NCBI GenBank assembly: GCA_039519185.1
Contig: CM076854.1
Span: forward strand, 148,352,997 to 148,416,996
Direction: 5' to 3'
Origin: Astragalus membranaceus
Taxonomy: Eukaryota; Streptophyta; Magnoliopsida; Fabales; Fabaceae
Length of the DNA stretch: 64,000 bases
Shown piece by piece: positions 10,530 through 24,163 of this stretch; the first letter of the stretch is position 1, and every line of letters begins with the position of its first letter. Below the pieces are notes generated by a model. It was not told the origin of the DNA and searched no databases. It was given only the letters and a program-made list of their open reading frames with translations. A program made the translations under genes and the position numbers.

Positions 10530-11024
10530 TAATTATGATTTACTCATTTACTTTGTTTTTATTGATTTAAACTTTTCTACAATAGCTGAAAATTTACTAT
10601 ATATAAAGGATAACCAATGACCAAGAAAGAAATTGGAATAAGTCAGTGATGCAAAGAGTGTTAAACGGGCAAAGTATTAATTTGCATGGATCCTACGTGT
10701 CACACAACTGGGCGAATATTATTCCCTGCCGGGGCAATATTTAAGGATAGTGTAAACACAAGTTACACGACAGATTGACAAGGGTATATATGAGGCAGCA
10801 ATGAAGACCGACATCCGTTTTATTAATAAACGTCACAAAGAAAAAATAGTAGTAGTAAATGAATAAGAAGAATCATTCAATAGGACACTGGCTGAGGACC
10901 CATATCAAGATTCATAATTGGGTGGAAGCATACGTATAGAACCAATTAACTATAACTATATGCTGGGTTGGCTAATGAACATCTTGTCGAGTTTATCTAT
11001 CGGTATACACTAATAATATGTTTG
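10530..11024. other. spacer between elements A and B
   Basis: About 500 bp of AT-rich DNA with no gene or repeat that I can support. It ends at GTTAT (11025-11029), the expected left target site of element B. Confidence 0.5.
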
Positions 11025-11029
11025 GTTAT

Positions 11030-11368
11030 TGTTACTGATCGGACCTTTAGTACTTTTCACTTGGGCCAATACTAAAGGCTAAATTCATTATCCAATGATG
11101 GAGGTCAAAGGCTTAAATTTAATGGTTCACACTGATCCCCAAAACCTATAAATAAGCATTCAATGCTAGCATTAAAGGTACACATTTATCAATTCACTTA
11201 CTTACAACTGATTCACTTGCTGACTTAAGCGTCGGAGTATCATTGCAGGTACCATCCCACCTCGGATCGGAGCATAACTCGGATCGACCAAGGACACTTC
11301 TACCAACTATCTCGGATCGGACCAAGTATCCAAGATCGGATACAAGGCAGGAGATACGGTACAAAACA
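11030..11368 (+). repeat. 5' LTR of element B
   Basis: 339 bp, TGTTACTGATCGG to GGTACAAAACA. It contains CCTATAAATAAGCATTCAATG, a TATA box region near 11149 that is conserved in the 3' copy. The PBS follows with no gap. Confidence 0.85.
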
Positions 11369-11387
11369 TTGGCGACCACAGTGGGAG
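11369..11387 (+). other. primer-binding site of element B
   Basis: TTGGCGACCACAGTGGGAG directly follows the 5' LTR. The identical string follows the 5' LTR of element A on the other strand. I do not assign the tRNA. Confidence 0.7.
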
Positions 11388-11428
11388 AATCTTGTACTCT
11401 AGTCCCTCTCCCATCTCCTTGGTCAACG

Positions 11429-14400
11429 ATGGCTCCGGTATTACGTCAAAGGAACGTCTCAAGTGCAATAGTGAGACCGGATCCGCAGCAGGAAACTCCC
11501 GAAGGCGTGGCAGTCAACCTACCCCTAGCTCGGCACACAGTCGTAACTCGTCCAGGGCTATTGTTCCCAAGAGTTCGGCCCGGAATCAACTTACGCCTCC
11601 TCCCCAGACTGTCCAAGTACCGGTTGATGCTGTTCAACAGCTCGTCCAGTTTCTAACTAGGCAGGTCGAGGATGATCAGCAGAGGAGTCAACGCTACACC
11701 CAGTTGGAGACTAAGATGAGAGATCCGGGCTCTCAACATCCCGGACCGGTCTTCTCCTCAACGCCACCCTCCTAGTCGTAGGCGTCACCGATCTCTGACC
11801 TGGAGGAGACGCCACCACCGCTCCCCACCTCGTCGAAGAGGAGGGAGAGGATCTGGAACTCCCCCAAGCCGGGTCCTTGATGATACCTACTACCCTGAAG
11901 GTTCCCCTCGCCAGAGCTCGTCGTTGGCATCCTCATCTCCGAGGCGACGTTCTATATGCCGAGATAGACCCCCGAGGCATGAACGTCGACGACCTCACTC
12001 TCGAAGGTCCCCTGTTAGGCAACGTAATCAATGACCTCCCCCGCGGGAGAAATCAGTAGCCCGGAAAGGACCTTTCACCACTGAGATAGACTACTTTCCG
12101 ATACCTAAACATCTTGAGAAACCCCCGGAAGGTTTGAAGACGCATGATGGGACTGGCGATCCTGATCGGCACCTCGATTACTTTGATATAGTGATGCAGT
12201 ACCGTAACGTCCCAGACGAAATTAAATGTCGGATTTTCCCTCTCACTCTTGAGAAGATGGCTCTGGATTGGTTCAGAGCTCTCAAGCCAAACTCAACATC
12301 CTCCCGGGACCAACTAGCCAAGTTATTCTCTGCTCACTTTGCCCACTCCAAAATGAAGCCAAAGTCTCGGAAGGTCTTGTAGGAAATTCTCCAAATTGAT
12401 GGAGATCGGTCTCCGTGAGGGAAGTTTGTTCCAAATTGATGTCGGGGTTAATCAAACTGAGTCACTTGCTGAGGTCCTCCAGCGAGCTCAAATACATCGA
12501 CCACGAAGAAGGGGTAATTGCAAGGAGGTCGGACGCCGAGGCTGGAGGATCTAAGCCTCAAAGTGAGAAGGAGACTCGGAATGATAATAAACCCAGGTCT
12601 CGCAACTGTCACCAGCATTATTCCGATCTCAACGAGTCCAGAGCTAGAATCTTAGCAGAATGCATGAATACAGAAATTCAAGGAAGTTAAGTTCCCTGAT
12701 CCACTCCCGCATAGGCCGGGGCAGCGGTCTAACAAGTACTTTCGGTATCACCGAAGTAAAGGACATGACACTAATCGCTGCAACGCTTTGAAAGATGACA
12801 TTGAGGATCTGATTAAGAAGTGAAAATTGAGCCAGTACGTTACCAAGCCACCTCGGCAGGAAGGAGAGGTGAAAGAAGAAAAGAACGATCCTAAAAAAAG
12901 GGTAAAACTCGACAAGAGAAGGAAGAAAGCTCGGAGGACGAGCGTGATTTACGAAAGTCTAAAGGTCGGCCGGTAATGATGGTCATCTCAGGAGGATACC
13001 CCGATGAAGCGTCGGGTAAGACTATGAAGAGAAAGTGGAAGGAGATCATGAGTGCTGCTTCCACCTCGGCGGTAACCTCAACTCCGATCCGACCTCCTTT
13101 AGCTTTTGGTGATCAGGATTTGCTAGATGGCAAGCCCAACAAGCACATGCCTTTTTGATTAGGGCTGTGATGGCCAACAATGAAATAAGAAGAATCCTTG
13201 TTGATCAAGGAAGCTCGGCAGATATCATCTTTATTGATCTCGTGAGAAAGCTGCAAATTTCTGAAGAAGACTTCACCCCTTACAAGGGATCGAATCTTTC
13301 GGGTTTCAACGGGTCCCGGACCAAACCACTCGGCCATTTGGAAATGATGGTCACCTACGGCGAAGAGCCATTGGAGAGGACAGTCAAGACCAAATTCCTC
13401 GTTTTATTGTGCCCTTCTGTCTACAACGGTATCATTGGAAGGCCGACCCTAGGAAGGCTCGGAGCAGTAACTTCGACAGTTCTTCTAAAGATGAAATTCT
13501 ACTCTCTGTGTAACAAAGTTATTACCCTCGATGCCGACCTCGAGTCCGCCCAGAGATATTTTTATCTGCACGTGAAAGCGGATAAGAAGGCCACGGAGGA
13601 GGGGGTTCCCCCGAAAAGGAAGAAGCCCGAAAAGATTCCGAGAAGAGAAGAAAAAGCAGAGTTGTTGATGTTAATGCGACAGACCTTGATGCGAGGTACG
13701 ACCCTGACAGCTCCGAAGAAGAGAGCGATGCGATCTTGCCCGAGAACTGAAGAAGAAAATCAGGCGACCTCAACCTGATGGAGAATTCGTGGAAATCCAA
13801 ATGGGAGATCACCCAGCCAAAACTGTCAAGACCGGCTCCGATCTTTCTGACGAAGTTAAGGCGAAGCTCGCCTTATGCCTGAAAGCTCACGCCGACCTCT
13901 TCGCCTGGTCGGCGAAAGATATGCCCGGGATTCCCCCAGAAGTCGTCTGTCACCAGTTAGTTGTTAACCCCGATGCTAAGTAGGTCGCCCAGCGCAAGAG
14001 AGCTCAAAGCAAGGAGAAAGCGGCTGCTGCAGCTAAGGCCGTTGACGATTTAATTAATGCCAATTTTGTAAAGGAAGTCAAGTATACAACTTGGCTCTCC
14101 AATCCTGTACTTGTCAAGAAAAGCAATGGAAAATGGCGGATGTGCATTGATTATACCGATCTTAATAAGACCTGTCCAAAAGACGTCTTCCCTGTTCCTA
14201 GCATTGATCGCCTCATCGATAATGCTTCAGGTTTTCGTTTAATGTCTTTTATGGATGCCTACTCCGGGTATAACCAAATTCCGATGTTCCCTCCCGACCA
14301 AGAGAAGACCGCCTTCATGACTGACCGCGGTAATTTCTGTTACCAGGTTATGCCGTTTGGTTTGAAAAATGCGGGAGCTACCAATCAGAGAATGATGAAC

Positions 14401-16983
14401 AGAGTTATTCATAAGCAGATCGGGCGTAATGTAGAAGTCTATCTCGACGACATGATCGCAAAAAGTGAAGGTGAGAGCCTACACGTAGCCGATCTTGAAG
14501 AGATCTTCGCAGAAATCTGAAAGAATAAGATGAGGTTGAACCCGGAGAAATGCACTTTCGGAGTCCGAGCTGGGAAATTTCTTGGTTTCTACCTCACAGA
14601 GAGAGACATCGAACCAACCATATAAGTGTCGAGCTGTGACCGAGATGCTCACCCCAACCACCAAAAAGGAGCTTCAGAAGCTTAACGGCATGATCGCCGC
14701 ACTATCTCGCTTCATTTCCAATGCTGCGTTCAAATCACTCCCTTTGTTTAAACTACTTAAGAAGGAAGCAAAGTTTGAATGGACCCCAGAGCGGGACGAG
14801 GCCCTCTCTCAACTTAAAAAGGTTCTGTCCGAGCCACCAATCATAACTCGGCCAAACCCGGGAGAAACCTTATACCTGTATTTAGCAATCTCAGAGGAAG
14901 TGCTTGGTGCCGTTCTTGTTCGGGAGACGAACACCGGTCAAAGTCCGGTATACTTTGTGAGCAAAGCCCTACAAGGACCTGGAATTAGATACCAGAAAAT
15001 TGGAAAACCGCTTTTGCTCTACTCATCGCGGCGTGTCGTCTCCGACCTTACTTCGTCGCTCATCAGGTCGTGGTACGGACAAATCACCCTATCCGTCAAA
15101 TCTTACCCCGACCCGATCTGGCGGGCAGGATGATCAAATGGGCAATAAAACTCTCTGAATTTAGAATTAAGTACGAGTCCAGGCCGGCAATGAAGGCTCA
15201 GGTACTTGCCGACTTTGTCGCAGAAATGACCCCCGCCGACCCCCGAAGGCGAGTGGTGGACGCTCCATGTAGATGGATCCTCAAATCCAAAAGGAAGTGG
15301 CGCCGGGTTAATGTTAGAAATCCCGGCAGGCATCATAATCGAGGTATCCCTCACCTTTGGATTCCCAACTTCAAACAATCAAGCAGAATACGAGGCATGC
15401 ATAGCAGGGCTCCGACTTGCCCTTGACCTTCGAGTTACTCAGGTCACTTTGAACACTAATTACTTGCTGGTAGTCTCGCAGATCGGAAGGAAATACGAAG
15501 CAAAGGTCCCTATCATGTAGAAGTATTTATCCCGAGTGCGTGAATTGCTTGCTCAGTTCGTAATCGCAAAAGTTAAACACGTTCCCAGAACAAAAAATAT
15601 CAGGGCAGATGTTCTATCCAAGATCGCAAGCACCAAAGTTCCTGGAAACTACCGATCTATAATCCAGGAGTCGCTGAATAAACCCAGTGTGCTCCCTATC
15701 CCGGAGCTCGCCCTTTCTATCAACGTGGTTGAGGAAAGCAAAGGCTGGATTACGCCAATAATGAAGTACATCAAGTCAGGGGACGAGCCTCCGGACTCTC
15801 ATGAAGCCAAGTTGATCAGGAGGAAGGCCTCGTCCTTCTCCGTGATCGAAGGAACACTTTACAGAAGGAGCCTCTCCGCACCATTATTGAAATGCATTGA
15901 AAGAGAGGAAGCAGATTACGTCCTGGCCGAGATTCACGAAGGAATTTGTGGACAGCACCTCGGAGGTCGGTCGCTAGCTCGGAAAGCCTTAAGGGAAGGA
16001 TATTTTTGGCCAACCATGGAAACCGATGCGAAAAACAATGTTAAAAAATGCAAGAAATGTCAAATCCATGTCAACGTTCACGTGACGCCTCCTGCTGAGC
16101 TCACTAGTCTCACCTCGTCGTGGCCTTTTGCGTGGTGGGGGATCGATCTCCTGGGGCCATTCCCAACTGCCCCCGGCCAGGTCAAATACCTAATAGTGGC
16201 GGTGGATTACTTCACAAAATGGATCGAAGCCGAGCCATTAGCCATTATCACTGAAAGGAATTGTATCAAGTTTTTTAAAAAGAATATCATGACCAGATTC
16301 GGGATCCCCGAGGTAGTGATCACTGACAATGTAACCCAGTTCGCTAACAAGGGCTTCAGAAATCTCATGTCCGATCTTCAGATTAAACACTGGTTCATCT
16401 CGGTAGAGCACCCTCAAACTAATGGGCAGGCCGATGCCGCTAACAAGGTAATCCTCAACGGATTGTAAAAACGGCTTGACGAGGCCAAAGGCAATTGGGT
16501 CGAGTAATTGCCTTACGTACTATGGGCCTACAGGACCACCCCGTAGAGTTCGACGGGGGAAACTCCGTTCCGACTCTCGTATGGAGCGAGGCAGTAATTC
16601 CAGTTGAAATTGGAGAGCTGAGTTGGAGAACGCTCCATCCAAAGTCGCCAGAGGAAAATAACCAGGCTATGAGGGCAAACCTCGACCTCGTCGACGAGGT
16701 CCGAGGGAGAGACTCCTTCAAAGAAGCATTGATCAAGCAAAGGATAGCAACCCGGTACAACTCGAAATTTGTCCTGAGGGATTTCAAGGTCGGCGACTTG
16801 GTGCTTCGGAGAGCCGATGTCGGCTTAAAGAATGCCGCTCAAGGGAAGCTCGCTCCCAGCTGGGAAGGGCCCTACCGGGTCATATCCAAGACCGGTAGTG
16901 GCGCCTTCGAGTTGGAGACCCTACGAGGGAAAGCGATCACAAGGATTTGGAACGCTGCCAAACAGAAGAAGTATTACAGTTAA
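11429..16983 (+). pseudogene. gag-pol of Tat element B (broken)
   Basis: Pieces in order on the plus strand. Gag: MAPVLRQR at 11429, core GTGDPDRHLDYFDIVMQY at 12134-12382. Protease: VDQGSSADIIF within 13155-13778. Reverse transcriptase 14140-14520 with MCIDYTDLNK, VMPFGLKNAGA and YLDDM. First RNase H around 14600-15060. Second, archaeal-type RNase H around 15311-15520 with TSNNQAEYEACIAGLRLA, the Tat signature. Integrase 15536-16468 with an HHCC zinc finger (GQHLGG to CKKCQ) and the core WGIDLLGPFP, ITDNVTQF and NGQADAANK. C-terminal integrase 16495-16983. Stops and frame changes separate the parts. In the integrase the usual DNGTQF reads DNVTQF and the catalytic Glu position reads Asp. It is not functional. 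Confidence 0.88.
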
Positions 16984-17184
16984 ATTTTTGCCTAAGAGCA
17001 AACATTCTCATCTAATACATCTAATACATCTTCATCACTCTTCTTTATTCTCCATTATTGTTCATTTTAAACTGGAGATCCGAGGTTAAGGGGAGCCCTA
17101 TGGGAACAATCTCATGGTAACCGGAACCCGGTGCACAACGTTCGAAACAATCTGCGATCGAGGTTGTCGCAGACCCTCCTTAAA

Positions 17185-17580
17185 CGAGTTCGATCTGGGC
17201 CGAGTCCCGGTAAACTGCTCAAAGAGCTGCAAAGATCTGTGGGATTCAAGATCGCCAAGATCAAAGGCCGAGGCTGCCATTACCCTAAAGGGCGAGTTCG
17301 ATCTGGGCCGAGTCCCGGTAAACTTCCCTAAAGGCGACGTACGTTACTTGAGCGAAATAAACGCAAGTGCATAACATTAACGTGCAAGAAGTAAAACATA
17401 ACCGAGGTAATTTAAACCGAAAATACAAGCAATTAAAATAACCAAAATATTACAGGACACCCCGGATACGGCCGGGTCCTCAAGTTCAAAAAAATTTTAG
17501 ATTACAGATAAATACCGGTTCCGCCCGGAACCCGAAACCTATTCGCCACCGGTTCCACCCGGAACCCGAAAACCTTTCAC
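17185..17580 (+). repeat. short tandem repeats after pol in element B
   Basis: GAGTTCGATCTGGGCCGAGT occurs twice about 105 bp apart (about 17188 and 17293). A 35-bp doublet of CCGGTTCC(G/A)CCCGGAACCCGAAA follows at about 17517-17575. The first repeat is the reverse complement of part of the 117-bp unit in element A. Confidence 0.75.
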
Positions 17581-17604
17581 AGAAATGTTACCCCCGATAA
17601 TAGG

Positions 17605-19609
17605 CTAAGCATCGGACGGGCGAGGGTAAACAACGACACGCTCCTTGGTGACGGAGTCGGTTTTAACGATCTCGTCTCCCTCCACGTCATGATCCACACT
17701 CAGTATCTCTTTATCAAGAGGTAGCAAAGGGTGAACCACGACGATTTGAGCGAGTGCCTTTTCAAAACCTTCCCCGACCATCTCGAGAGCCATCTCTACT
17801 ATGGTGACATTTTCAAGCTCGGCCTGCCTCAATTTCCCTTCAAGCTCAACAAGCCGATCTTGGGGGACCACGCTAGAACTGGCCCTCTCCTCCCTAGCCT
17901 TCTGCATCTTGGCCTCTAGCCCAGAAATCCGAACCCTCAAACTCGTGACCAGCTCTTCAGCCTCCTTCTCCGTGGTCTCCAACGCAGTAATTCAGAGTTC
18001 AAGCTCTTTGTTCTTGTTGAGAGCAGAGTCCCTCTCTGTCTCAAGTTCCCCTCTCTCCTTTCGAAGGTCGAAAAGGTCTTTTTGGGACTTTACAAGAGTG
18101 GAAGAAAGTCACTCGTACTTCCTCCGTTCTTCTACACTCAGAGCTCGCTCCTCGTCCATCTCTTTCAAGGCCCCTGAAATAAAAGGAAGTAAATAATGCT
18201 AAGTTAGGAACAGAGCCACCAGAAACAAGTCAAGGGGACTATAATTTCCCTCTATTACCTTTAACCCGGGCTTCAGCCTCCTCCTTTTGCCACTTGGAGA
18301 CATCGGTCAGGTGCCTGAACAGCTTCGCCGCGGCCTCCACCGGGTCGACCCGGTATTCCTCCAGGTTCTTCTTCAAGAAATCGTCGTCTATCGAAATGCT
18401 GGAAGATCTTGAAAACTTGCACTTTCTCGATCCGTCCTTCTCATGGCGACTCTTTTTCGACGCCCTGGGGGAATCGCCCAGACTGGATCGCACCTGGTTT
18501 CCTGGGGCTTGAGAGGGGGAAGCGTGATCTAAGTGCGCCGAAGTTTGTCCGGGTTTCCGATGTTGAAGGTCGGCAACCTGATCTTCAGCACTCGAAACAC
18601 TCACTGCAGTCACAGTGTTAAGAGGAATGACTCGTATAGGCTCGTCCCGACGAGGGGTTTGTTGGGGAGTTTGCTGAGCATCAGAGTCACTCTGTTGTAG
18701 ACCGGCCCTCTTTCCAGCGACCGACCTCAGAATAGCGAAATGTCGGGAACCATGCTATTTGCAAAACAAAGAAATTTGAAAAGCGTAAGGGGAACCGATC
18801 TTGAAAAAGTATAAAATTAAAGATAAAGACACCTTATCAAGCATCCGACCCTACCAAGTGCGGCTAACACCTTTGACTTCGAGCCCGCCTCGACCAACTT
18901 CGCCGTGTCAATTTTGAATTTCTTGGGATCTTTGTGGGGAATCAGGCCGGCGAAGTTGGTCAGGACCACCAAGGACTCCTGGTCTACACCACTTAATCTA
19001 CTCAAGCCAACCGTGTATGCATGGGGTGGGTGATTGAAGTGAGAGAGGGACCACCCGATGGGAAACTTTGTGGACTCTAGGGACCATCCATCATCGCTAT
19101 ACTTACCGACATACCTTACGGCTTCGTCGTTCACAGGCTCGATGAAGAAGTATTTATTTTTCCAATATCCTTTCAAAGAGTCGGTATAGGGCATAAAAAT
19201 CTTGAGTCCCTTCCTAGCTCGGAAGCTCACATGTTCCCACTGATCTTTAGATCCGTGTTCGTGCCTCCTGTTTATCTCGAAGAGATAGAAGAATAAATTG
19301 GCAGAGATCGGCCTCTCCAAATGGATGCACATCAACTCGAAAGCTCACATGAAGGCCCATGCATTGGGGTGAATCTGTGAGGGGGCGAGATTCATGCTTC
19401 CCAATACCTCATGCTGAAGGGCGGTGAATGGAGGGCTGATCTTCATGTCGAAGATCGTCACCTCATACATGACGAACTTGAGAGCTCGTGGCCAAATAGC
19501 AATGTGTTGGTCTTCTCCCATGCCCTCCACGTTCCATATCTGGTTCCTCTTCCAAGAAATCCGATTAACAACACGGCTCAAGTCATCTCCGACCTTGTAT
19601 AAAGATCGG
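17605..19609 (-). pseudogene. antisense extra ORF of Tat element B, C-terminal part
   Basis: Minus-strand coding remnants opposite in direction to gag-pol: 19609-19345, 19335-18817, 18613-18239 and 17982-17605. The N-proximal pieces are rich in aromatic and hydrophobic residues (YEVTIFDMKISPPFTALQHE, GYWKNKYFFIEPVNDEAVRY, FPIGWSLSHFNHPPHAY). These resemble the putative plant transposon / gag-like domain reported for antisense ORFs of Tat elements. The C-terminal piece is charged and looks coiled-coil (ETTEKEAEELVTSLRVRI). Its role is unknown. Stops and short gaps divide it. Its N-terminal part lies beyond the nested element D, at 31550-31058. Confidence 0.7.
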
Positions 19610-20037
19610 TGATCAGCGGTCGTACGCAGGTCAAAATAATTAAAAAAAATAAATATAGTATCAAGGTAAGAGACCTTGGTCGTCTCTCGAGGACCTCTAA
19701 ATACAGAAATTTCCAAAATCAGGAACCAAAATAAACAATAAAAAAGGGGGTTTTGAAGAAAAGGGTTTGGTGTTTAATGAAGAAAAACAATTAAAGATAG
19801 ACAATCAATCCATTGGTTTCAGGTGCGTTTCTTGGATTTCTCATCGGTTCTAAAATAAAGATTTGTGCAAGGTTTGATAATTCTTGATTGATCATGAACT
19901 AAGTGAAGAAGGGCCAGCCAGTTTATACGAATTCACAGCGTTTTAAAGCAAGCGTCAAAACAGTGTGTTCAATCAATTGTGATAGCGAACAAGTGTCAGT
20001 ATCACAATTAACATCATAACTGAATTCTATCAATCCT
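19610..20037 (-). repeat. element D 3' LTR, outer segment
   Basis: Matches the reverse complement of the right side of the solo LTR at 34793-35992 over about 425 bp. Shared phrases include TGATCAGCGGTCGTACGCAGG, ACCTTGGTCGTCTC and GTTTATACGAATTCACA. It ends near 20037, where chromovirus E sequence starts. Confidence 0.8.
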
Positions 20038-20066
20038 ATAAACAAGCGTCATAGACTCTATCAAAG

Positions 20067-23000
20067 CACGGCCAACACCGGTCACTGGAGTGACTCTAAA
20101 AAATACATGCTCACCCTCCTGAAACTCTAAATCTTTTCTCCTCTTGTCGTGATAACTCTTCTGACGACTCTGCGAAGCCTTCATCTTCTCACGGATCAAC
20201 TTTATCTTCTCCGTTGTCTCCCGAACAATTTCCGGTCCAAGCACCACACTCTCTCCAGACTCATGCCAACATAACGGGGTTCTACACTTCCGACCATATA
20301 ATGCTTCAAAAGGTGTCATCCCGATACTAGAATGGTAACTATTGTTATACGTGAACTCAATCAACGAAAGGTAGGAATCCCACGAACCTCCCTGTTCCAA
20401 AACACAAGCCCTCAACTAGTCTTCTAATGACTGAATCGTCCTCTCTGACTGACCATCTGTCTGAGGATGATATGCCGAACTCAAAACTCAGCTTAGACCC
20501 CAACTTCTCTTGCAAACTCTTCCAGAAATCTGAAGTGAACCTCGGATCTCTATCCGAAACAATACTCTTAGGAACTCCATGAAGCTTCACAATCTCCCGG
20601 ATAAAAATCTCTGCCAACTTCGACACCGGATACGTGATGCTGATAGGAACAAAATGAGACGATTTCGTTAACCTGTCAACAATCACCCAAATTGCATCAT
20701 ACCCTTTCGCAGTATTAGGCAATCCCGTTACAAAATCCATCGAGATACCATCCCATTTCCACTCTGGAATTTCCAACGGTTGCATCAACCCAGCAGGCTT
20801 CTGATGCTCGACCTTTGACTTCTGGCAAGTCAAACATGTATAAACGAACTGCGCCACATCTCGCTTCATACCAGGCCACCAAAACAACTTCTTCAGATCT
20901 TGATACATCTTCGTAGCTCCCGGATGAATACTTAACTTACTTCGATGACCCTCTTCTAAAATTGCTCTCTTCAGCTCTACATCTTCAGGAATACAAATCC
21001 TATTACGGAATCTCAAAACACCATGCGCATCCAACTTAAAGTCACTACCCTCAGGCTGATCATCCCCGGCCATCAAATCCACCAACTTGATATCCAACTT
21101 CTGGGCTTCTCTGATACTGTCAAGGAACTCATTAATAATCTTCAACATACCCAACTTATCACTCTGAAGCGACACTTCACAGACCAAACTCAAATCCTTG
21201 AATTCCTCAATCAACTCTAACTCCTTAGCCATCATTGCCGACACATGCAAAGACTTTCGACTTAAGGCATTAGCCACGACATTAGCTTTGCCCGGATGAT
21301 AGTTCAAACCGAAATCATAGTCTTTCAACAGTTCTAACCACCTTCGCTGCCTCATATTCAGCTCCTTCTGGTCAAACAAATATTTCAAACTCTTATGATC
21401 ACTGAACACCTCAAATCTGGAACCATACAAATAGTGCCTCCAAATCTTCAACACAAAGACTACTACAGCCAACTCCAAGTCATGCGTTGGATAATTCTTC
21501 TCATGAATCCTTAACTGCCTCGACGCATAAGCAATCACCTTCCCATCTTGCATAAGCACGCCACCTAAACCCATCTTCGAAGCATCACAATACACCACGA
21601 ACGGCTCTCCCGGTTTTGGCAACGTCAAAACAGGAGACGTCGTCAATCTCTTCTTCAACTCAAGGAAACTTTCCTCACAACGAGCATCCCACACAAAAGC
21701 CTTACCCTTACAAGTCAACTGCGTCAACGGAAGGGCCAACTTAGAAAAACCTTCGATGAACCTTCTGTAGTAACCAGCCAACCCTAAGAAGCTTCTAATC
21801 TCCGTAGCCGACTTCGGACTCTCCCACTGCATCACGACATCAACCTTAGCCGGATCCACAACAATACCACTACCAGAAATGATATGACCCAGAAAACTCA
21901 CTTCTGACAACCAGAATTCACACTTAGACAACTTTGCATACAACCTCTTTTCTCTCAGGATCTCCAATACTAATCTCAAATGCTCCGCATGCTCTTCCTC
22001 CGATTTCGAATAAATCAGGATGTCGTCAATGAACACAACCACGAACCGATCCAAGTAAGTATGGAATATACGATTCATGTATTCCATAAATACACCCGAC
22101 GCGTTAGTGACACCGAACGGCATCACCGAATACTCATAATGCCCATACCGCATCCTGAAAGCAGTCTTCTGCACATCTCCGTCCTTCACCTTGATCTGAT
22201 GATAACCTGATCTCAAATCAATCTTGCTGAACACTCGAGCACCCACTAACTGATCCATCAAATCGTCTATCCTCGGCAGTGGATACTTGTTCTTAATGGT
22301 CACCTTATTCAGCTGCCTATAATCAACACACAACCTCATGCTTCCATCCTTCTTCACCAGCAACACAGGAGCTCCCCATGGCGATACACTCGGCCTAATA
22401 AACTTCTTCTCAAGCAGATCTTCAAGTTGCTTCTTCAATTCAGACAATTCTAATGCAGACATCCTGTACGGTGCCATAGACACAGGCCTCGTACCGGGTA
22501 CAAGATCAATAGAAAACTCCACTTCCCTCTCAGGCGGCACACTTGGAATCTCATCAGGGAAAACATCAGGAAATTCGCGCACCACCTGCAACTCTTCAAC
22601 GATAGCTTGATTCTCAACAGACAACGATGCCATCAATGAGAACAACTGAATTCCCTCCTTTGCTAACTTCCGCAACTGACTAGCAGATAACAAACCAGAC
22701 TCTTCCTCTCCAAAGCTCACCGACTTGTGACGACAATCAATGAGAACATGGTTATGCTCCAACCAGTTCATGCCCAAAATTACATCTAATCCCTTCAGCG
22801 GCAAACAAACAAAATCCACAACAAAGTCTCGATCGAAGATCGACACGGGACACTGAGAACATTTAAGAGAAGTGGTTACCGACCCCTTAGCTGGAGTGTT
22901 GACAACCATCTCTCCATTCATAGCAGACAAAACTAGACCCAATCTCTTACAACAATCAGCAGCAATAAAGCAATGAGTAGCACCAGTATCAACAATAAAC

Positions 23001-24041
23001 TTTAAAGGAGTACCATTAATGAAGCACGTACCTCTAATGAGTCCATCATCTTCAGTTGGCTCTTCACCTGCTAAAGCGAACACTTTTCCACTGGATCTCT
23101 CCTTCTTCGGCTTCGGACACTGTGTACTGATATGCCCTCCTTCACCACAGTTGTAGCAGTCCACTACCCTTGCTCTCACATTCGGCCACCACATGGCCGT
23201 CCTTCCCGCACTTGAAACACCTCTTCACGTCGCTTCTGCACATGACACTCTTGTGGCCAGGCTTGCCACACTTAAAACACACAATGCTAGCAGGGGCATC
23301 TCTCCCACTAGTCCTCTTGTCAGCACCAGCTCTTTGCTTACCCTTGCCCGCAGGGGCCTCATACGGCTTACTACGGTCTTGAAACTTGCTCCTCTTATCA
23401 TTCACAATCTTGTAGTGAGCATTACTATCCTCCTCAAAAATTCTGCAACTATCAATCAAGTCAGCAAAGACACGGATCTTCTGATATCCGATTGCTTTCT
23501 TGATCTCGGGCCTCAAACCATTCTCGAACTTGATACACTTGGAAAACTCAGCAGTAGCTCTAGTGTAATGCAGAAAGAACTTTGCTAGCTCCACGAACTT
23601 AGCGGCATACTCCGATACGGACATACTCCCTTGTTTCAGCTCCAGAAACTCAATCTCTTTCTTCCCTCGGACATCTTCCGGATAATACTTACGGTTAAAC
23701 TCTCTGATGAACACTTCCTAGGTAATCTCTTCATTAGCAGTCTCCAACCTCTGCCTCGCCTCTAACCACCAATCATCAGCTTCCTCAGCTAGCATATGCG
23801 TACCATAGCGGACCTTCTGTGCTGGAGTACAATCCATCACTCGAAAAATCCTCTCCATTTCTTTCAACCAAGCTAAAGCACCATCGGGATCATACTTGCC
23901 CTTGAACGTGGGCGGATTCTCTCTCTGAAATGTCGCCAGACTGCGAATCCCAGCATTCTCACCGGCATTCTGCTGATTCTGGACAGCCTGCGCCATAGCA
24001 GCTAGAGCAGCAGCAATTGCAGCATCGTTCCTCCCAGCCAT
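20067..24041 (-). pseudogene. gag-pol of chromovirus E (truncated, frameshifted)
   Basis: Gag starts at ATG 24041 with MAGRNDAAIAAALAAMAQAV. At 23718 a TAG replaces the Trp codon seen in F (EEITW in F). Gag resumes at 23714-23142 with two zinc knuckles (CFKCGKPGHKSVMC and CFKCGKDGHVVAEC). A frameshift leads to 23194-20357 with the third knuckle CYNCGEGGHISTQC, protease FIVDTGATHCF, RT with VMPFGV and VFIDDIL, RNase H with YCDASKMGLGG and an integrase zinc finger. Another frameshift near 20490 breaks the integrase core. The last fragment (20415-20067) stops at the truncation, so the chromodomain is absent. The copy is dead. Confidence 0.9.
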
Positions 24042-24163
24042 TTCAACTCACTTGCTACAAAACAAACAGCAGTTAGATATAATTGACAACACACCATTGT
24101 CAATTGACACTACGACTGGACAACTTGGCCGGACAGACCGAACTTTTGCTCTGATACCACTAA

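Noticed and set aside
11243..11656. 137-codon frame over the LTR/PBS of element B
   Set aside because: The first half translates LTR and PBS; only the part from ATG 11429 corresponds to gag.
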